A DNA stretch of 64,000 nt from Chryseobacterium defluvii (GTDB lineage Bacteria > Bacteroidota > Bacteroidia > Flavobacteriales > Weeksellaceae): assembly GCF_003634775.1 (NCBI RefSeq), contig NZ_RBXB01000001.1, forward strand, positions 1,380,997 to 1,444,996, in the 5' to 3' direction. The position numbers were made by a program, and so were the translations under genes. Below, piece after piece: positions 51,489 through 62,881 of this stretch (positions are counted from its first letter, which is position 1; each line of letters opens with the position of its first letter). The notes below the pieces were generated by a model. It saw only the letters and a program-made list of their open reading frames with translations, had not been told where the DNA came from and ran no database searches.

Positions 51489-52145
51489 TTATTCATTACT
51501 CTTCTCCGCAAAACAAAATATATTCCCCAATTTTATACTGGAGTAACCATAGCTTTTTATCTTGGATGAATTAATCATTGCTTTGGCCAAGACATCCGTA
51601 GGTAAAGGGGTCTGGCTTTCTAAAAGACCTAGTTTGTTAGCAAATTTAATAATCCGGCTGCCTAAAACTTCTCCCGCTCTCTCGGAATCTTTTCTTTCCA
51701 GCATTCCAGGTTTAAAGATCGTGATCTTATTAAAATGCAGTTCTTTCACCGCTTCTTCGAGTTCCCCCTTCATTTTTGAATAGAATATTTTAGATTTAGG
51801 ATTGGCGCCGTACGCAGAAACCAGGATATAATCTTCCACTTCATTTTCTTTGGCTGCTTTGGCGAAATCATATTGATAATTGAAATCCACTTTTCTCTGA
51901 GCTTCTTTGCTCCCTGCATCTTTAAGAGTTGTTCCCAAGCATGAAAAGGCAACATCTCCTTTGACCAGATCTTTCCATTCTTCCGGATTTTCGAAATTCA
52001 CTACATGAACTTTCAGCTTATCGTCCTGAATAGTTACAGGTTTTCTTACAAAAATATCGACTTCTTCGAAATCTTTATCGTTGAGCAGTTGGCTCACCAA
52101 ATCTTTACCTGTAGCACCTGTTGCGCCAATGACCAGAGCTTTCAT
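51489..52145 (-). CDS. NAD(P)H-binding (HTATIP2/atypical SDR) protein
   Basis: 218 aa. The start MKALVIGATGATGKDLVSQL contains GATGATG, the atypical-SDR cofactor loop; VRKP after the second strand suggests NADP. DVAFSCLGTTLKDAGSK near residue 65 and ILVSAYGANPKSKIFYSKMK near 105, with YSKMK carrying the Tyr-Lys pair, resemble HTATIP2/HIM1 proteins. Substrate unknown. It is divergent from the MmcQ/YjbR gene. Confidence 0.85.
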   Translation of the reverse strand: MKALVIGATGATGKDLVSQLLNDKDFEEVDIFVRKPVTIQDDKLKVHVVNFENPEEWKDLVKGDVAFSCLGTTLKDAGSKEAQRKVDFNYQYDFAKAAKENEVEDYILVSAYGANPKSKIFYSKMKGELEEAVKELHFNKITIFKPGMLERKDSERAGEVLGSRIIKFANKLGLLESQTPLPTDVLAKAMINSSKIKSYGYSSIKLGNIFCFAEKSNE

Positions 52146-52247
52146 AACAAATTCAAGGTTTTGATTAAATAAAATTCAAGTTTCTCTTTTAAATTTACAA
52201 AAATTTAATAATATTGAGTATTTAAATTTGAAGTATATTCAATAACC

Positions 52248-52601
52248 ATGGACACAAATGAAATATTAGACTATTGCCTGGCTAAAAAGGGCGTTACAGA
52301 AACCTTTCCTTTTGATAGCGAGACATTGGTAATGAAGGTAGGAACTAAAATGTTTCTATTAATACCTTTAGAAAAACAACCCTTTTCCATCAACGTAAAA
52401 ACCGATCCTGAATGGAGTGCGGAGCTTCGTGAAAGATATCCGCAGATTACAGGGGCTTATCACATGAATAAAACCCATTGGAACTCCGTTTTGGTAGATG
52501 GGTTAAAAAGAGAACTTATTCTACAGCTGATTGACCAGTCTTATGATTTAGTATTTAAATCATTAACCAAGAAAATTCAAAACACAATTTTAAATTCATA
52601 A
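52248..52601 (+). CDS. MmcQ/YjbR family protein
   Basis: 117 aa, no signal peptide. It has the family pattern: GVTETFPFDSETLVMKVGTK near residue 15, then PFSINVKTDPEWSAELRERY and ITGAYHMNKTHWNSVLVDG. YjbR is a small double-wing DNA-binding-like protein whose role is undefined. The next gene starts 9 nt downstream. Confidence 0.87.
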   Translation: MDTNEILDYCLAKKGVTETFPFDSETLVMKVGTKMFLLIPLEKQPFSINVKTDPEWSAELRERYPQITGAYHMNKTHWNSVLVDGLKRELILQLIDQSYDLVFKSLTKKIQNTILNS

Positions 52602-52610
52602 CCATTAAAT

Positions 52611-55600
52611 ATGAGGAAAATATTAATTTCCGCTGTCTACTTCCTGTCGGTAAGTGCATTTGCGCAATCCAAAGAACAAATGAAAACCTGGGATCTTTTG
52701 TTGAATAACAAAAGATTAGAAGCAAGGAACTATTTTGATAAAAATTTAAAAGACCATAAATTAAAAGACTTCGAATCTCTTTTTCTGGATGCATTGATTG
52801 AGGAAGAAAGCGGAGAGCTGATCTTTGATGAAACGTTTGTTAAGAATTTTATTGCCCTTAAACCGGAAGAAACCTATTTATATCCCATTTTCAAAAAGAA
52901 ATTTGTATTTGGAGATAGTGAAGACAGCGGATTGGATGATTACTCTTATAAAAAAATCGATCTTCTTGCACAGGATGGAGTGTATGGAAATTCACCTACC
53001 GTTCTTGAAGTCAAGGCGATATTGGACAGACGACGAAACAATTCTCAGGAAGCCGATAAAGCAATTGATAAGATTAAAAGAATTGATAAATGGCAGTTTG
53101 CAGGAGTCTTTGAAAACCTTAACGGAAGTGGCTTATATAATGAGTATGAACCGGAAACGTATGCTAACAATGATAAACTATTCAATGCTAACAGTTTTGG
53201 AAATGTAGGGTGGTACAACAGAAAATATCCTTCTAATGACGGCTTCGAATTTTTTGTCAATGAACTGGAGTACGGAAGGGGAATCGTGTATGCCCAATCT
53301 TTCGTTGAAAATCCTACTGAGAAGAAAATTCTCCTGGAAGTGGATACCAATGCAGAATTCAGGTTATTTTTAAATGATACGGAAATCCTGTCGAGCACCA
53401 GCGATGGATATACCAATCTCGGAGCTCATTTGGTGGAAGTTACCTTGCCTAAAGGGATGAACAGGCTGCTTTTAAAGTTTGATGCAAAAAGCGTCAGAAA
53501 TGCTTTTATGGTCATTCCTTTTGATACCAGTTACCAGAGAATTACTGATCTGAAATACTCGGACACCTATCAAACCTATCAGAAAAGCACATGGGCTCAG
53601 CTACAGCCTAAGGAAATACCATTGCAATACGAAACATTCTTTAAAGAAAAAATTAAGCAGAATCCAGACAGCTTTTTCTATAAATATCTTTTAACATCTG
53701 CCTATTTAAGCAATTTCCAGAATGAACAGGCTAAAGAATTCATCGATGAATTCCTGAAAGTATATCCGAAATCTTCTCTTGTACAGGGATTACTTACCAA
53801 TTACTATAACAATATAGAAGATGCAGAGAAGGTTTCAGAAGTATTCAAGAATATTGAACTCAATGATGCTGAATACTTCCTGGTTCCTATCATGAAAATG
53901 GGAGATTGGGATAAGTTTGAAAATGCACCGATCAAGGATATTGAGAAATACAGGGATGTATTGGCAAAAACAAAGGCTAAGAATATGTCTGAATTCTTTG
54001 ATGTTATTATAGCCATGAGAAACAGGGATATGGATAAAGTGAAATCCCATATTACCAATCTGAAGAAAAACTATGGGGTGAATGAAAAATTCTTTGCCGT
54101 ATTTACTCCTTTGGAAGACTTTGATAAAAAAGACCAGAGTGTGACCATCAAAAAATTTGAAGAGGCTTACGAGAAAAGAGTGAACCCGGATGTTATGGAA
54201 ATGCTATACAGTTATTATCAGAAAGCCAATCGAGTAGAGGACCAGAAAAAAATCCTGAAAAAATATATAGAATTATACCCTTCCATCAATTCTTTCAGAA
54301 GCCAGTATATAAGTCTTTTGGATGATCATGCCCAGAATCAGGAAATTATGAAGGAAGTGGAAGATGCATTGGGTAATTTTCCATACTCTTACACATTACT
54401 TGCCGAGAAAGCTGAAAACCTGGCCAAACAAAATAAAAAGGCCGAAGCCGTGAAATTTGCCAAACTTGCCCTTTCGCATAATACTGAAAATGAGGGTATG
54501 CATAAGCTGGTGAGAGATTTGGACCAAACGGAAGACGAGATCGATCAGACCGCAATAAAAGATTTGTATAAATTAATTGCAGAAAGAAGAAGCAAAGGAA
54601 TAAAAGGTAAAAAGGGAGTCACCGTACTTTTGGACGAATATATTGCTAATATATATCCGGAAGGAGGATTGAAAAAAAGAAGTACCTATGCCTATGAAAT
54701 TACCTCGGATAAAGGAATTGAGGAAATGAAGGAATATTACATCAACTACAATGATGATGTCCTGAAATCTGAAATCGTAAAGCCGGATGGAACTATTATT
54801 CCGGGTGAAGAATCCGATGATCAGATTGTATTCACCAATCTGGCTATCGGGGACGTCATTCTTATCCAAAAAGAAAACCTGGAAAGAAGTGGCGGCAGGT
54901 TTTATAAAGATTTTAATTTAAGCTCTTATTTCAACTCGGAATATCCGGTTGTAGAATCCATATTTACAGTTATCACCCCTGAAAGTATGAATTATCAGGT
55001 TAAAAATAACAATAAAGAGATCAGTTCTACCAAAAAGAAATCAGGAAACAAATTATTCCAGACCTGGAAGCTGAATGATCTTCCTGAATTAGACTTAGAA
55101 GAATATTATGGTCCTGGTTTTTATGATGCTACCATTTCAGTGACGGCCAACTCAATCAAAACATGGCAGGAAATTGCCAACTGGTATGCTGACGTTACCA
55201 AAAAAAGCATGGTTTCCGATAAAGTAGTGGAAAAGGCATTTAAGGAAATATTCCCACAGGGAGTTTCGGGAATGTCAGATACAGAGAAAGCAGAAAAAAT
55301 TTATAACTATATTGAAAAAAATGTTACGTATAGTTCTGTAGACTTCCGTCAGAGCGGCTACATTCCGCAAAAACCATCCAAAACGTTAGTTACCAAACTC
55401 GGAGACTGTAAAGACCTTTCCACATTATTTGTAATTTTAGGCAATCAGGCTGGGTTAAAATCCAACCTTGTCCTGGTTCAGACCAATAACAATTCTCCAC
55501 AATTGCTATTATTACCGAACCTGAACTTCAACCATTGTATCGTTAAAGTTAATCTCGATGGCAAAGAAACTTATCTTGAAATGACTGATAAATATCTTCC

Positions 55601-56348
55601 CTTCAATGCAACGGTAAAATCCAATTATAAGGCAAAAGCATTGGTAATTAATGGCGGGCCTGCCAATTTAATAGACATTTCGGCAGATAACAATACAAGA
55701 TCCGTATACAGAACGGTGAGTGATGTAACCGTAGACGGAGATAATCAGAACTTTCTTACCAAACAATATGTGATGGGAGAAACAAAAAGCTATTTCAATG
55801 ATTTCTTCCAGCCGGAGCAAACGGATGAATTCCGGAAGAAAGCTATGGAAGAGCAATATGGTTCCGTGCTGGATAAAGTAATCAGTGTGAAAGGGATCAA
55901 GCTGTTGGAGAGTAAAGATCTTACGGCAAAACCATTAGCTTATGAAATCCAGTTTAATGTGAATGATAAGCCACAATCCGTCGGAAGCCTTAAGATTATG
56001 AAAATACCTTTTGTAACCAAGCCCTTTACCAAAGAAATTATTGCTACGGAACACAGGAATACGGATATTCAGTACACCAAATACGAAAGACAGAACGAAT
56101 ATATGGAAGAAGTATACCTGAATATTCCTGAAACTATGAAATTTATTGAGATTCCGGAGAATAAAACTTTAGCTTACAACAACTTCAAATATGCTGTCAG
56201 TTACGAATTGCAGAAAAACAACAGGCTGAAAATTACAAGGACGGCCATTACACCGTGGGATAATATCAAAAAAGAACAATATCCTGAGTTTAAAAAATTC
56301 GTGGAAGAAGCCATCAATTCTGAAAACCAGATTTTAGGATATAAATAA
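52611..56348 (+). CDS. Large secreted DUF3857/transglutaminase-like protein
   Basis: 1245 aa with a signal peptide ending SAFAQ (residue 19). The first 650 residues are helical, TPR-like, with repeated tetratricopeptide features (EEVEDALGNFPYSYTLLAEK and others). A DUF3857-type beta domain follows at about 660-860. A transglutaminase-like domain has the triad Cys933 (KLGDCKDLSTL), His975 (NFNHCIVKVN) and Asp in EMTDKYLPF near 990. DUF3858-like beta segments end the protein. The catalytic triad looks intact, so cysteine-type hydrolase or cross-linking activity is possible. Predicted periplasmic. Confidence 0.85.
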   Translation: MRKILISAVYFLSVSAFAQSKEQMKTWDLLLNNKRLEARNYFDKNLKDHKLKDFESLFLDALIEEESGELIFDETFVKNFIALKPEETYLYPIFKKKFVFGDSEDSGLDDYSYKKIDLLAQDGVYGNSPTVLEVKAILDRRRNNSQEADKAIDKIKRIDKWQFAGVFENLNGSGLYNEYEPETYANNDKLFNANSFGNVGWYNRKYPSNDGFEFFVNELEYGRGIVYAQSFVENPTEKKILLEVDTNAEFRLFLNDTEILSSTSDGYTNLGAHLVEVTLPKGMNRLLLKFDAKSVRNAFMVIPFDTSYQRITDLKYSDTYQTYQKSTWAQLQPKEIPLQYETFFKEKIKQNPDSFFYKYLLTSAYLSNFQNEQAKEFIDEFLKVYPKSSLVQGLLTNYYNNIEDAEKVSEVFKNIELNDAEYFLVPIMKMGDWDKFENAPIKDIEKYRDVLAKTKAKNMSEFFDVIIAMRNRDMDKVKSHITNLKKNYGVNEKFFAVFTPLEDFDKKDQSVTIKKFEEAYEKRVNPDVMEMLYSYYQKANRVEDQKKILKKYIELYPSINSFRSQYISLLDDHAQNQEIMKEVEDALGNFPYSYTLLAEKAENLAKQNKKAEAVKFAKLALSHNTENEGMHKLVRDLDQTEDEIDQTAIKDLYKLIAERRSKGIKGKKGVTVLLDEYIANIYPEGGLKKRSTYAYEITSDKGIEEMKEYYINYNDDVLKSEIVKPDGTIIPGEESDDQIVFTNLAIGDVILIQKENLERSGGRFYKDFNLSSYFNSEYPVVESIFTVITPESMNYQVKNNNKEISSTKKKSGNKLFQTWKLNDLPELDLEEYYGPGFYDATISVTANSIKTWQEIANWYADVTKKSMVSDKVVEKAFKEIFPQGVSGMSDTEKAEKIYNYIEKNVTYSSVDFRQSGYIPQKPSKTLVTKLGDCKDLSTLFVILGNQAGLKSNLVLVQTNNNSPQLLLLPNLNFNHCIVKVNLDGKETYLEMTDKYLPFNATVKSNYKAKALVINGGPANLIDISADNNTRSVYRTVSDVTVDGDNQNFLTKQYVMGETKSYFNDFFQPEQTDEFRKKAMEEQYGSVLDKVISVKGIKLLESKDLTAKPLAYEIQFNVNDKPQSVGSLKIMKIPFVTKPFTKEIIATEHRNTDIQYTKYERQNEYMEEVYLNIPETMKFIEIPENKTLAYNNFKYAVSYELQKNNRLKITRTAITPWDNIKKEQYPEFKKFVEEAINSENQILGYK

Positions 56349-56354
56349 CAAAGG

Positions 56355-56387
56355 AAAATGCTTACCGATCTGGTAAGCATTTTTTTT
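56355..56387. terminator. Bidirectional terminator before ribF
   Basis: AAAATGCTTACC / GGTAAGCATTTT stem with loop GATCT and T-tract, between converging genes. Confidence 0.85.
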
Positions 56388-56391
56388 ATTT

Positions 56392-57312
56392 TTAAAAATT
56401 AAATTCTTCTGTTAATCTCTTATCTTCATCAAGCCTTTCAATCAGCTTTTCAAGATTTTCAAACTTGATCTCTTCATGAAGAAAATCCCTGAATTTCACC
56501 ATAATCTTTTCCTCATAAATGTCTTCATTAAAATCAAGGATATACACTTCAACCGTTAATTTTTCACCATTAACAGTAGGGTTGGTTCCCACACTCAACA
56601 TTCCTTTATACTGTTGTCCTTTTACATATACTTCAACAATATAAGCCCCTTTTTGAGGTAAAAGCTTAATTGAATCGGTTTCAATGTTAGCGGTAGGATA
56701 CCCAATTGTTCTTCCGATCTTCTTTCCGTGAGCTACTTTCCCGGATACAGAGTAAGAGTACCCCAACATTTCATTAGCTTCTTTAATCTTACCTGTCAAT
56801 AACGCATTTCTTATTTTGGTGGAGCTTATGTTGTTTTCATGAATGTTGATGGCTTCCATTTGTTCAACCTCAAAGTCCAGTTCTTTGGATAATTTCTGAA
56901 GTAATTCAAAATTCCCGCTTTTGTTTTTCCCGAAAGAATGGTCATATCCTATAATCAGATACTTCACATTCAGTTGATCAACAAGGATTTGTCGTACAAA
57001 TTCTTCTCCCGTAAGGTTCCTGAACTCTTTATCAAACTCTTTCAGGAATAAATTATTGATGCCGTATTTTTCCATCAGCAGTGTCTTTTCATCCAGTGTA
57101 TTCAGAAGTTTCAGATCTTCATTAGGATTAAAAACAAAACGAGGATGAGGCCAAAAAGTAAGAACGGAAGTTTCCAGATTGTTTTCTGAACCTACTTTTA
57201 TCAATTCATCAATAATACATTTATGCCCGAGATGTACTCCGTCGAACATGCCTAAAGACAATGCCAAAGGCTTTTGAGAGGAATAATCATTAAAATTCTT
57301 GAAAACTTTCAA
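56392..57312 (-). CDS. ribF: Bifunctional riboflavin kinase/FAD synthetase
   Basis: 306 aa from a TTG start at 57312. The N-terminal FAD-synthetase domain shows ALSLGMFDGVHLGHKCII and YLIIGYDHSFGKNKSGNFE; the C-terminal kinase domain shows GKKIGRTIGYPTANIE and GMLSVGTNPTVNG. It makes FMN and FAD. The next in-frame TTG upstream (57336) overlaps the -7 box, so it is excluded. No ATG is available, so a TTG start is used. Confidence 0.92.
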   Translation of the reverse strand: MKVFKNFNDYSSQKPLALSLGMFDGVHLGHKCIIDELIKVGSENNLETSVLTFWPHPRFVFNPNEDLKLLNTLDEKTLLMEKYGINNLFLKEFDKEFRNLTGEEFVRQILVDQLNVKYLIIGYDHSFGKNKSGNFELLQKLSKELDFEVEQMEAINIHENNISSTKIRNALLTGKIKEANEMLGYSYSVSGKVAHGKKIGRTIGYPTANIETDSIKLLPQKGAYIVEVYVKGQQYKGMLSVGTNPTVNGEKLTVEVYILDFNEDIYEEKIMVKFRDFLHEEIKFENLEKLIERLDEDKRLTEEFNF

Positions 57313-57333
57313 AACGGAAAAAAATTTTGAGTG

Positions 57334-57341
57334 CAAATATA
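57334..57341 (-). promoter_or_regulatory. TATATTTG -7 box of ribF
   Basis: On the minus strand TATATTTG lies at 57341-57334, 21 nt before the chosen ribF start. Confidence 0.5.
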
Positions 57342-57377
57342 AAGCCTTTAGAATAATCTATAATAATCTATTCTAAG

Positions 57378-57536
57378 TTATTTTATGTTAAGCTGTTTTA
57401 TATCATCTATAATTGCCGGGACTTTATGTAATCCCTTTAAATAATTATAAGCCTGCATCATTTGATAATATCCGGGTAAAATGATCTTATCATTCGATTT
57501 CAAAATTCCCCAAAAAGCATGATAAAAATCTTTTTT
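57378..57536 (-). pseudogene. 5-prime truncated relic of an unidentified gene
   Basis: Minus strand, 52 codons from just after a stop in an A8 run to TAA. It reads KKDFYHAFWGILKSNDKIIL, then PGYYQMMQAYNYLKGLHKVP and AIIDDIKQLNIK. The composition looks like a real helical protein end, yet there is no start codon at the front. The A8 run could mark a frameshift. It is most likely the tail of a lost gene. Chance is possible. Confidence 0.35.
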
Positions 57537-57543
57537 TTATCAA

Positions 57544-59102
<1,559 letters not shown>

Positions 59103-59152
59103 TAATTAGAAATAAGATTTTTAGACATGAGATGAGAGACATATAATGTTTA

Positions 59153-59193
59153 TCAAATCTTTTAATCTTCAATCTTTTAATCTTTTAATCTAA
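59153..59193 (+). repeat. AATCTTTT tandem repeat between atpD and atpC
   Basis: Three near-identical units of AATCTTTT/AATCTTC follow one another, ending 7 nt before ATG 59200. The 50 nt before contain AGACATGAGATGAGAGACAT, itself an imperfect repeat. No terminator structure is seen, so atpC should be co-transcribed with atpD. Confidence 0.5.
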
Positions 59194-59199
59194 ATTAAA

Positions 59200-59481
59200 A
59201 TGAATATAAAAATTTTAACACCAGAATACGTAGTTTTTGAAGGCGAAGTAGATTCTGTATTGCTGCCGGGAAAAAATGGTGAATTCCACATCATGCAGAA
59301 CCACGCAGGAATTGTATCTTCTTTAATGGGTGGTAAAGTAAAATTATATGCAAAATCTATCAATGAAGCATATGCCAAATATTTTACCAAAGAAAATGAG
59401 AAAGATTCTGTTTTTTCTTACCCAATCAAAAGCGGTGTTGTAGAATTTAATCATAATAAAGGAATTATCCTTTGTGAATAA
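59200..59481 (+). CDS. atpC: F1 ATP synthase epsilon subunit
   Basis: 93 aa. The beta-sandwich domain is shown by ILTPEYVVFEGEVDSVLLPG, then GEFHIMQNHAGIVSSLMGG and YPIKSGVVEFNHNKGIILCE. The C-terminal helical hairpin of longer epsilon subunits is absent, as is common in Bacteroidota. It follows atpD after 97 nt. Confidence 0.93.
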   Translation: MNIKILTPEYVVFEGEVDSVLLPGKNGEFHIMQNHAGIVSSLMGGKVKLYAKSINEAYAKYFTKENEKDSVFSYPIKSGVVEFNHNKGIILCE

Positions 59482-59510
59482 TTAAACGAAAAGCTAAATA
59501 TATTTTCAAG

Positions 59511-59538
59511 AAAGTGTAACTTTGTTACACTTTTTTTA
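59511..59538 (+). terminator. Terminator of atpDC
   Basis: AAAGTGTAAC / GTTACACTTT stem with loop TTT and T-tract. Confidence 0.85.
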
Positions 59539-59559
59539 TTTGCGTAAGAATCTGATTTT

Positions 59560-60381
59560 ATGAAGAGAAGTTTAATCATTTTATTTGCAATTTTGGGAGT
59601 CGTATTCAATGCTCAGGACATTAAAACCAAAAGAGGAATCGTAAGTCTTGACGGAATTCATGTTGCAAAAATTTCTAATAAGTCAAGTGTTTATACTTTT
59701 ATGGACTTAAAAGAAACTCCGATTTATACCATTGAGTTTGTTGACAAAAGCATAGTGGATTCTGTAAGGGACAGCTATATAAAAATCAACAGGGTCTATA
59801 ACAGAGAAAAAACCATTGATCTGGATTATATTTCTCCCTCTGCATTTTCAGGTGAAGAAAAGTCTGCGGTCTATACTTCTGTCAAAGGCCTGAAAATTAT
59901 TGATAACAGGGGAATCAATATCAAGAATCTGGACGATCTGTTTTCCAATGCTCCTAAAAGAAAACTGGATAATAAAACCAAAGAAGCATATTCAGTAAGG
60001 AGTAAAATTGATAAATTGAATATTACGGTTAATAATGTAGGAGAGATATTGAGTAATGGTAAACCTGTTGGATATTTTACCAATTTGCCGGTAAGCTTCG
60101 GTTCTGAAGATACCATCACCGATAAAACTTTTGTAGATATTGAAATTTATGATGCCAACAGCAAATATATCGGCAGATATATTACCACCACCAAACAATT
60201 GAAAACCGCAGGTGGAAAAGTATTTACCATTTATAAAGATATATCAGGAAGGGCATCCATCCTGAAATTTCCGACTTATAAGGCTATCGCAGAAAGAATG
60301 GCAATCATGGATCCGAATTTTATTAAAGTTCAGGGTAAGTTGACGGCAGGCCCTGTTATAAATGAAGGCACCGAAAAATAA
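59560..60381 (+). CDS. Secreted protein of unknown function
   Basis: 273 aa with signal peptide (residues 1-18, ends FNAQ). Short basic and acidic strands alternate (KISNKSSVYTFMDLKETPIY, YISPSAFSGEEKSAVYTS, KLNITVNNVGEILSNGK). No catalytic motif is visible and I do not recognise the family. It is likely periplasmic. Upstream is a terminator; the TAACTTTG in the hairpin might double as a -7 box, which is doubtful. Confidence 0.7.
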   Translation: MKRSLIILFAILGVVFNAQDIKTKRGIVSLDGIHVAKISNKSSVYTFMDLKETPIYTIEFVDKSIVDSVRDSYIKINRVYNREKTIDLDYISPSAFSGEEKSAVYTSVKGLKIIDNRGINIKNLDDLFSNAPKRKLDNKTKEAYSVRSKIDKLNITVNNVGEILSNGKPVGYFTNLPVSFGSEDTITDKTFVDIEIYDANSKYIGRYITTTKQLKTAGGKVFTIYKDISGRASILKFPTYKAIAERMAIMDPNFIKVQGKLTAGPVINEGTEK

Positions 60382-60402
60382 AAAGGCTCGTTGCAGTTGC
60401 GT

Positions 60403-62598
60403 TTACAAACTTAAGATTACTCCATTATCTTTCAGTTGCTGCATCGGCTTGGAAAACCAGAACAATTCAAAATCTTCAAAATGTTCTTCAAATTGAGACT
60501 TCAATTGTTGCAGCGTAACTTTTCTTTCATTTTCTATAGAATTTTCAGCAAGTACTTTTACCAGCCATTCAGCTTTTTCCTGCTCCAGATCCACCTTCAC
60601 AATGTTGGTTTTTAAATGGAACGTAAGTTGCGTATACGGCCAGGAGTTTTTCTTTTTTGTTTTTACGTAATTCTCAGCGATTACGTTTTTATCCGGAAAA
60701 ATAATTTTTGAATTTCCTTTGAAACTGAACTGGTCTTCTTCCAAAAGACAATCGTGAATATAATCCGGATGAACAGTTGTTCTCGGAATTTTAAAATCAA
60801 ACCAATCCTGCAACGGAATCTCAAAATTAATTCCATGCATATAATTGAAAAGAGATTTTTTTAACCCGAAACTAAACTTATTGTGATCTATTCCTATTTT
60901 ATCTTTAAAATCAACATCATTGTTGGCGAACAGAATTTCCTGTTTCTGCGGGATGACTCCAAACTCTTCAGGATTCAAACCTACAGGAGAGTGGGCGGTC
61001 ATTGCAAACTGATGCCAGAAAGCACTTTGCATGATTCCCATTTCAAACATCTGTCTTACCATTTCTAATGAATCCACGGTTTCCTGAACAGTTTGAGTCG
61101 GGTAGCCGTACATCAGATAAGCATGAACCATAATTCCGGCTTCGGTAAAATTCCTGGTTACCTGGGCAACTTGTTCTACGGAAACTCCTTTATCAATTAA
61201 TTTCAACAGTCGGTCACTCGCCACTTCCAGGCCTCCTGAAACAGCGACACAACCTGAAAGCTTCAGTAAGAAACATAAATCACGGGTAAAGCTTTTCTCA
61301 AAACGGATGTTCGTCCACCAGGTTACAACCAGTTTTCTTCTTAGAATTTCTAAAGCAACTTCCCTCATCAAGGCAGGAGGTGCGGCCTCATCTACAAAAT
61401 GAAAACCTGTTTCTCCGGTTGTTTTGATAAGCTCTTGCATCCGGTCTACCAGAATTTTGGCGGAAATAGGTTCGTAAATTTTGATATAATCTAAAGAGAT
61501 ATCACAGAAAGTACACTTTCCCCAATAGCATCCGTGAGCCATGGTAAGCTTGTTCCATCTTCCGTCACTCCATAAGCTGTGCATCGGATTGGCAATTTCA
61601 ATAACGGAAATATATTGACCCAGCAACAAATCGGAATAGTCCGGAGTACCAATTTCGGCCTGCTTATAATCATGCCTTTTGGAATTGTTTTTATAAATAA
61701 CCTTTTGATCTTCAATTAAAAAAGTTCTTTTGAATTGAGATTCTTCACTTTGTTCAGATTGACAGATATGTTTGTGAAGCAGTTCAATAGGCAATTCTCC
61801 ATCATCCAAAGTAATGAAATCGAAAAATTCAAAAACTCTTGGATCTTTAACTTCCCTCAATTCCGTATTCGGGAAACCGCCTCCCATCACGGTTTTGATG
61901 TGAGGGTAATTTTCTTTAATAAATTGAGCGCATCGAAAACCTGAATATAAATTTCCCGGAAAAGGCACTGAAAAACACACCAATTTGGGTTGGATCATTT
62001 CCAGTTTTTCCTGAAGGATTTTTAAAGTAATTGTATCAATAAACGTTTGACCATCTGAAAGCTTTGAATACAATTCATCAAATGAATTGGCACTTTTCCC
62101 CAATCGTTCTGCATATCTGCTAAATCCGAAATCCGGATCAATGTGTTCAACAATATAATCAGATAAATCTTCTAAATATAAAGTAGCCAGATGCTTAGCT
62201 TTATCCTGTAAGCCCATATTTCCAAAAGCGAATTCCATATCATCCAGTTGATTGAAACGGGATGCTTCCGGAAGGAAATTCATACTGCAGATCTGTCTTG
62301 CCAATGTCGGGGTTTTTCCCTGGAGAAAGAAAATAACCTGATCTATGGTTTTAAGGTATTCTTCCCTTAAGGCAAATATCCTCTGGGAATTTTCAGAAGC
62401 TGTCTTCAGATCGATTGTTGTGTTGAAGATTTCCTGAAGTCCTTCGGCTGAAAATAGCTTCAATATCACCTCAATTCCTAAATCCATCTGATAGCACGAT
62501 ATATGTTTGGTATTCAGAAAACCTTTTATATATGCAGTTGCAGGATAGGGTGTATTCAGTTGGGTAAAAGGAGGAGTAATAAGAAGCAGGTCTTTCAA
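60403..62598 (-). CDS. B12-binding-type radical SAM protein
   Basis: 731 aa. The N-terminal 300 residues resemble a cobalamin-binding-type domain (LLLITPPFTQLNTPYPATAY, VMGGGFPNTELRE). The iron-sulfur motif is HGCYWGKCTFC near residues 353-363, spaced CX4CX2C instead of the common CX3CX2C. Radical SAM core features follow: FVDEAAPPALMREVALEIL, SGGLEVASDRLLKLIDKGVS and VHAYLMYGYPTQTVQETVDS. The last 200 residues are unassigned. No DxHxxG-type corrinoid His is obvious. The reaction is unknown; no peptide substrate gene is adjacent. Confidence 0.8.
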   Translation of the reverse strand: MKDLLLITPPFTQLNTPYPATAYIKGFLNTKHISCYQMDLGIEVILKLFSAEGLQEIFNTTIDLKTASENSQRIFALREEYLKTIDQVIFFLQGKTPTLARQICSMNFLPEASRFNQLDDMEFAFGNMGLQDKAKHLATLYLEDLSDYIVEHIDPDFGFSRYAERLGKSANSFDELYSKLSDGQTFIDTITLKILQEKLEMIQPKLVCFSVPFPGNLYSGFRCAQFIKENYPHIKTVMGGGFPNTELREVKDPRVFEFFDFITLDDGELPIELLHKHICQSEQSEESQFKRTFLIEDQKVIYKNNSKRHDYKQAEIGTPDYSDLLLGQYISVIEIANPMHSLWSDGRWNKLTMAHGCYWGKCTFCDISLDYIKIYEPISAKILVDRMQELIKTTGETGFHFVDEAAPPALMREVALEILRRKLVVTWWTNIRFEKSFTRDLCFLLKLSGCVAVSGGLEVASDRLLKLIDKGVSVEQVAQVTRNFTEAGIMVHAYLMYGYPTQTVQETVDSLEMVRQMFEMGIMQSAFWHQFAMTAHSPVGLNPEEFGVIPQKQEILFANNDVDFKDKIGIDHNKFSFGLKKSLFNYMHGINFEIPLQDWFDFKIPRTTVHPDYIHDCLLEEDQFSFKGNSKIIFPDKNVIAENYVKTKKKNSWPYTQLTFHLKTNIVKVDLEQEKAEWLVKVLAENSIENERKVTLQQLKSQFEEHFEDFELFWFSKPMQQLKDNGVILSL

Positions 62599-62881
62599 TA
62601 GAAGTTTTTTACAAATTTATTTTAAAAGATATAACTACCAAAAAGTAAAGCATTATTTTTTTACAATAGTATAATTCATTATTTAGTGATAATTTAAAAC
62701 ATTAAATATATTTAACATTTTACTGTTTGTTTTTTCATGTTATTTATTTGTATTTATCAATAAAATTTAGTTAATTTTACATAATCGTTATGAGCTAAGG
62801 TTGATAAAATAATTTGATACATTTACTTGAACCTAACCATATTTGATTCTATATTTTCTAATGATTAATTCAAAATTACCT

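Noticed and set aside
57313..57336. Longer ribF start at the TTG at 57336
   Set aside because: That TTG is part of the -7 box TATATTTG, so it cannot be translated from the same promoter; the family-like start is at 57312.
59518..59525. TAACTTTG as a -7 box for the gene at 59560
   Set aside because: It sits within the stem-loop of the atpDC terminator; coincidence cannot be excluded, so it is not annotated.
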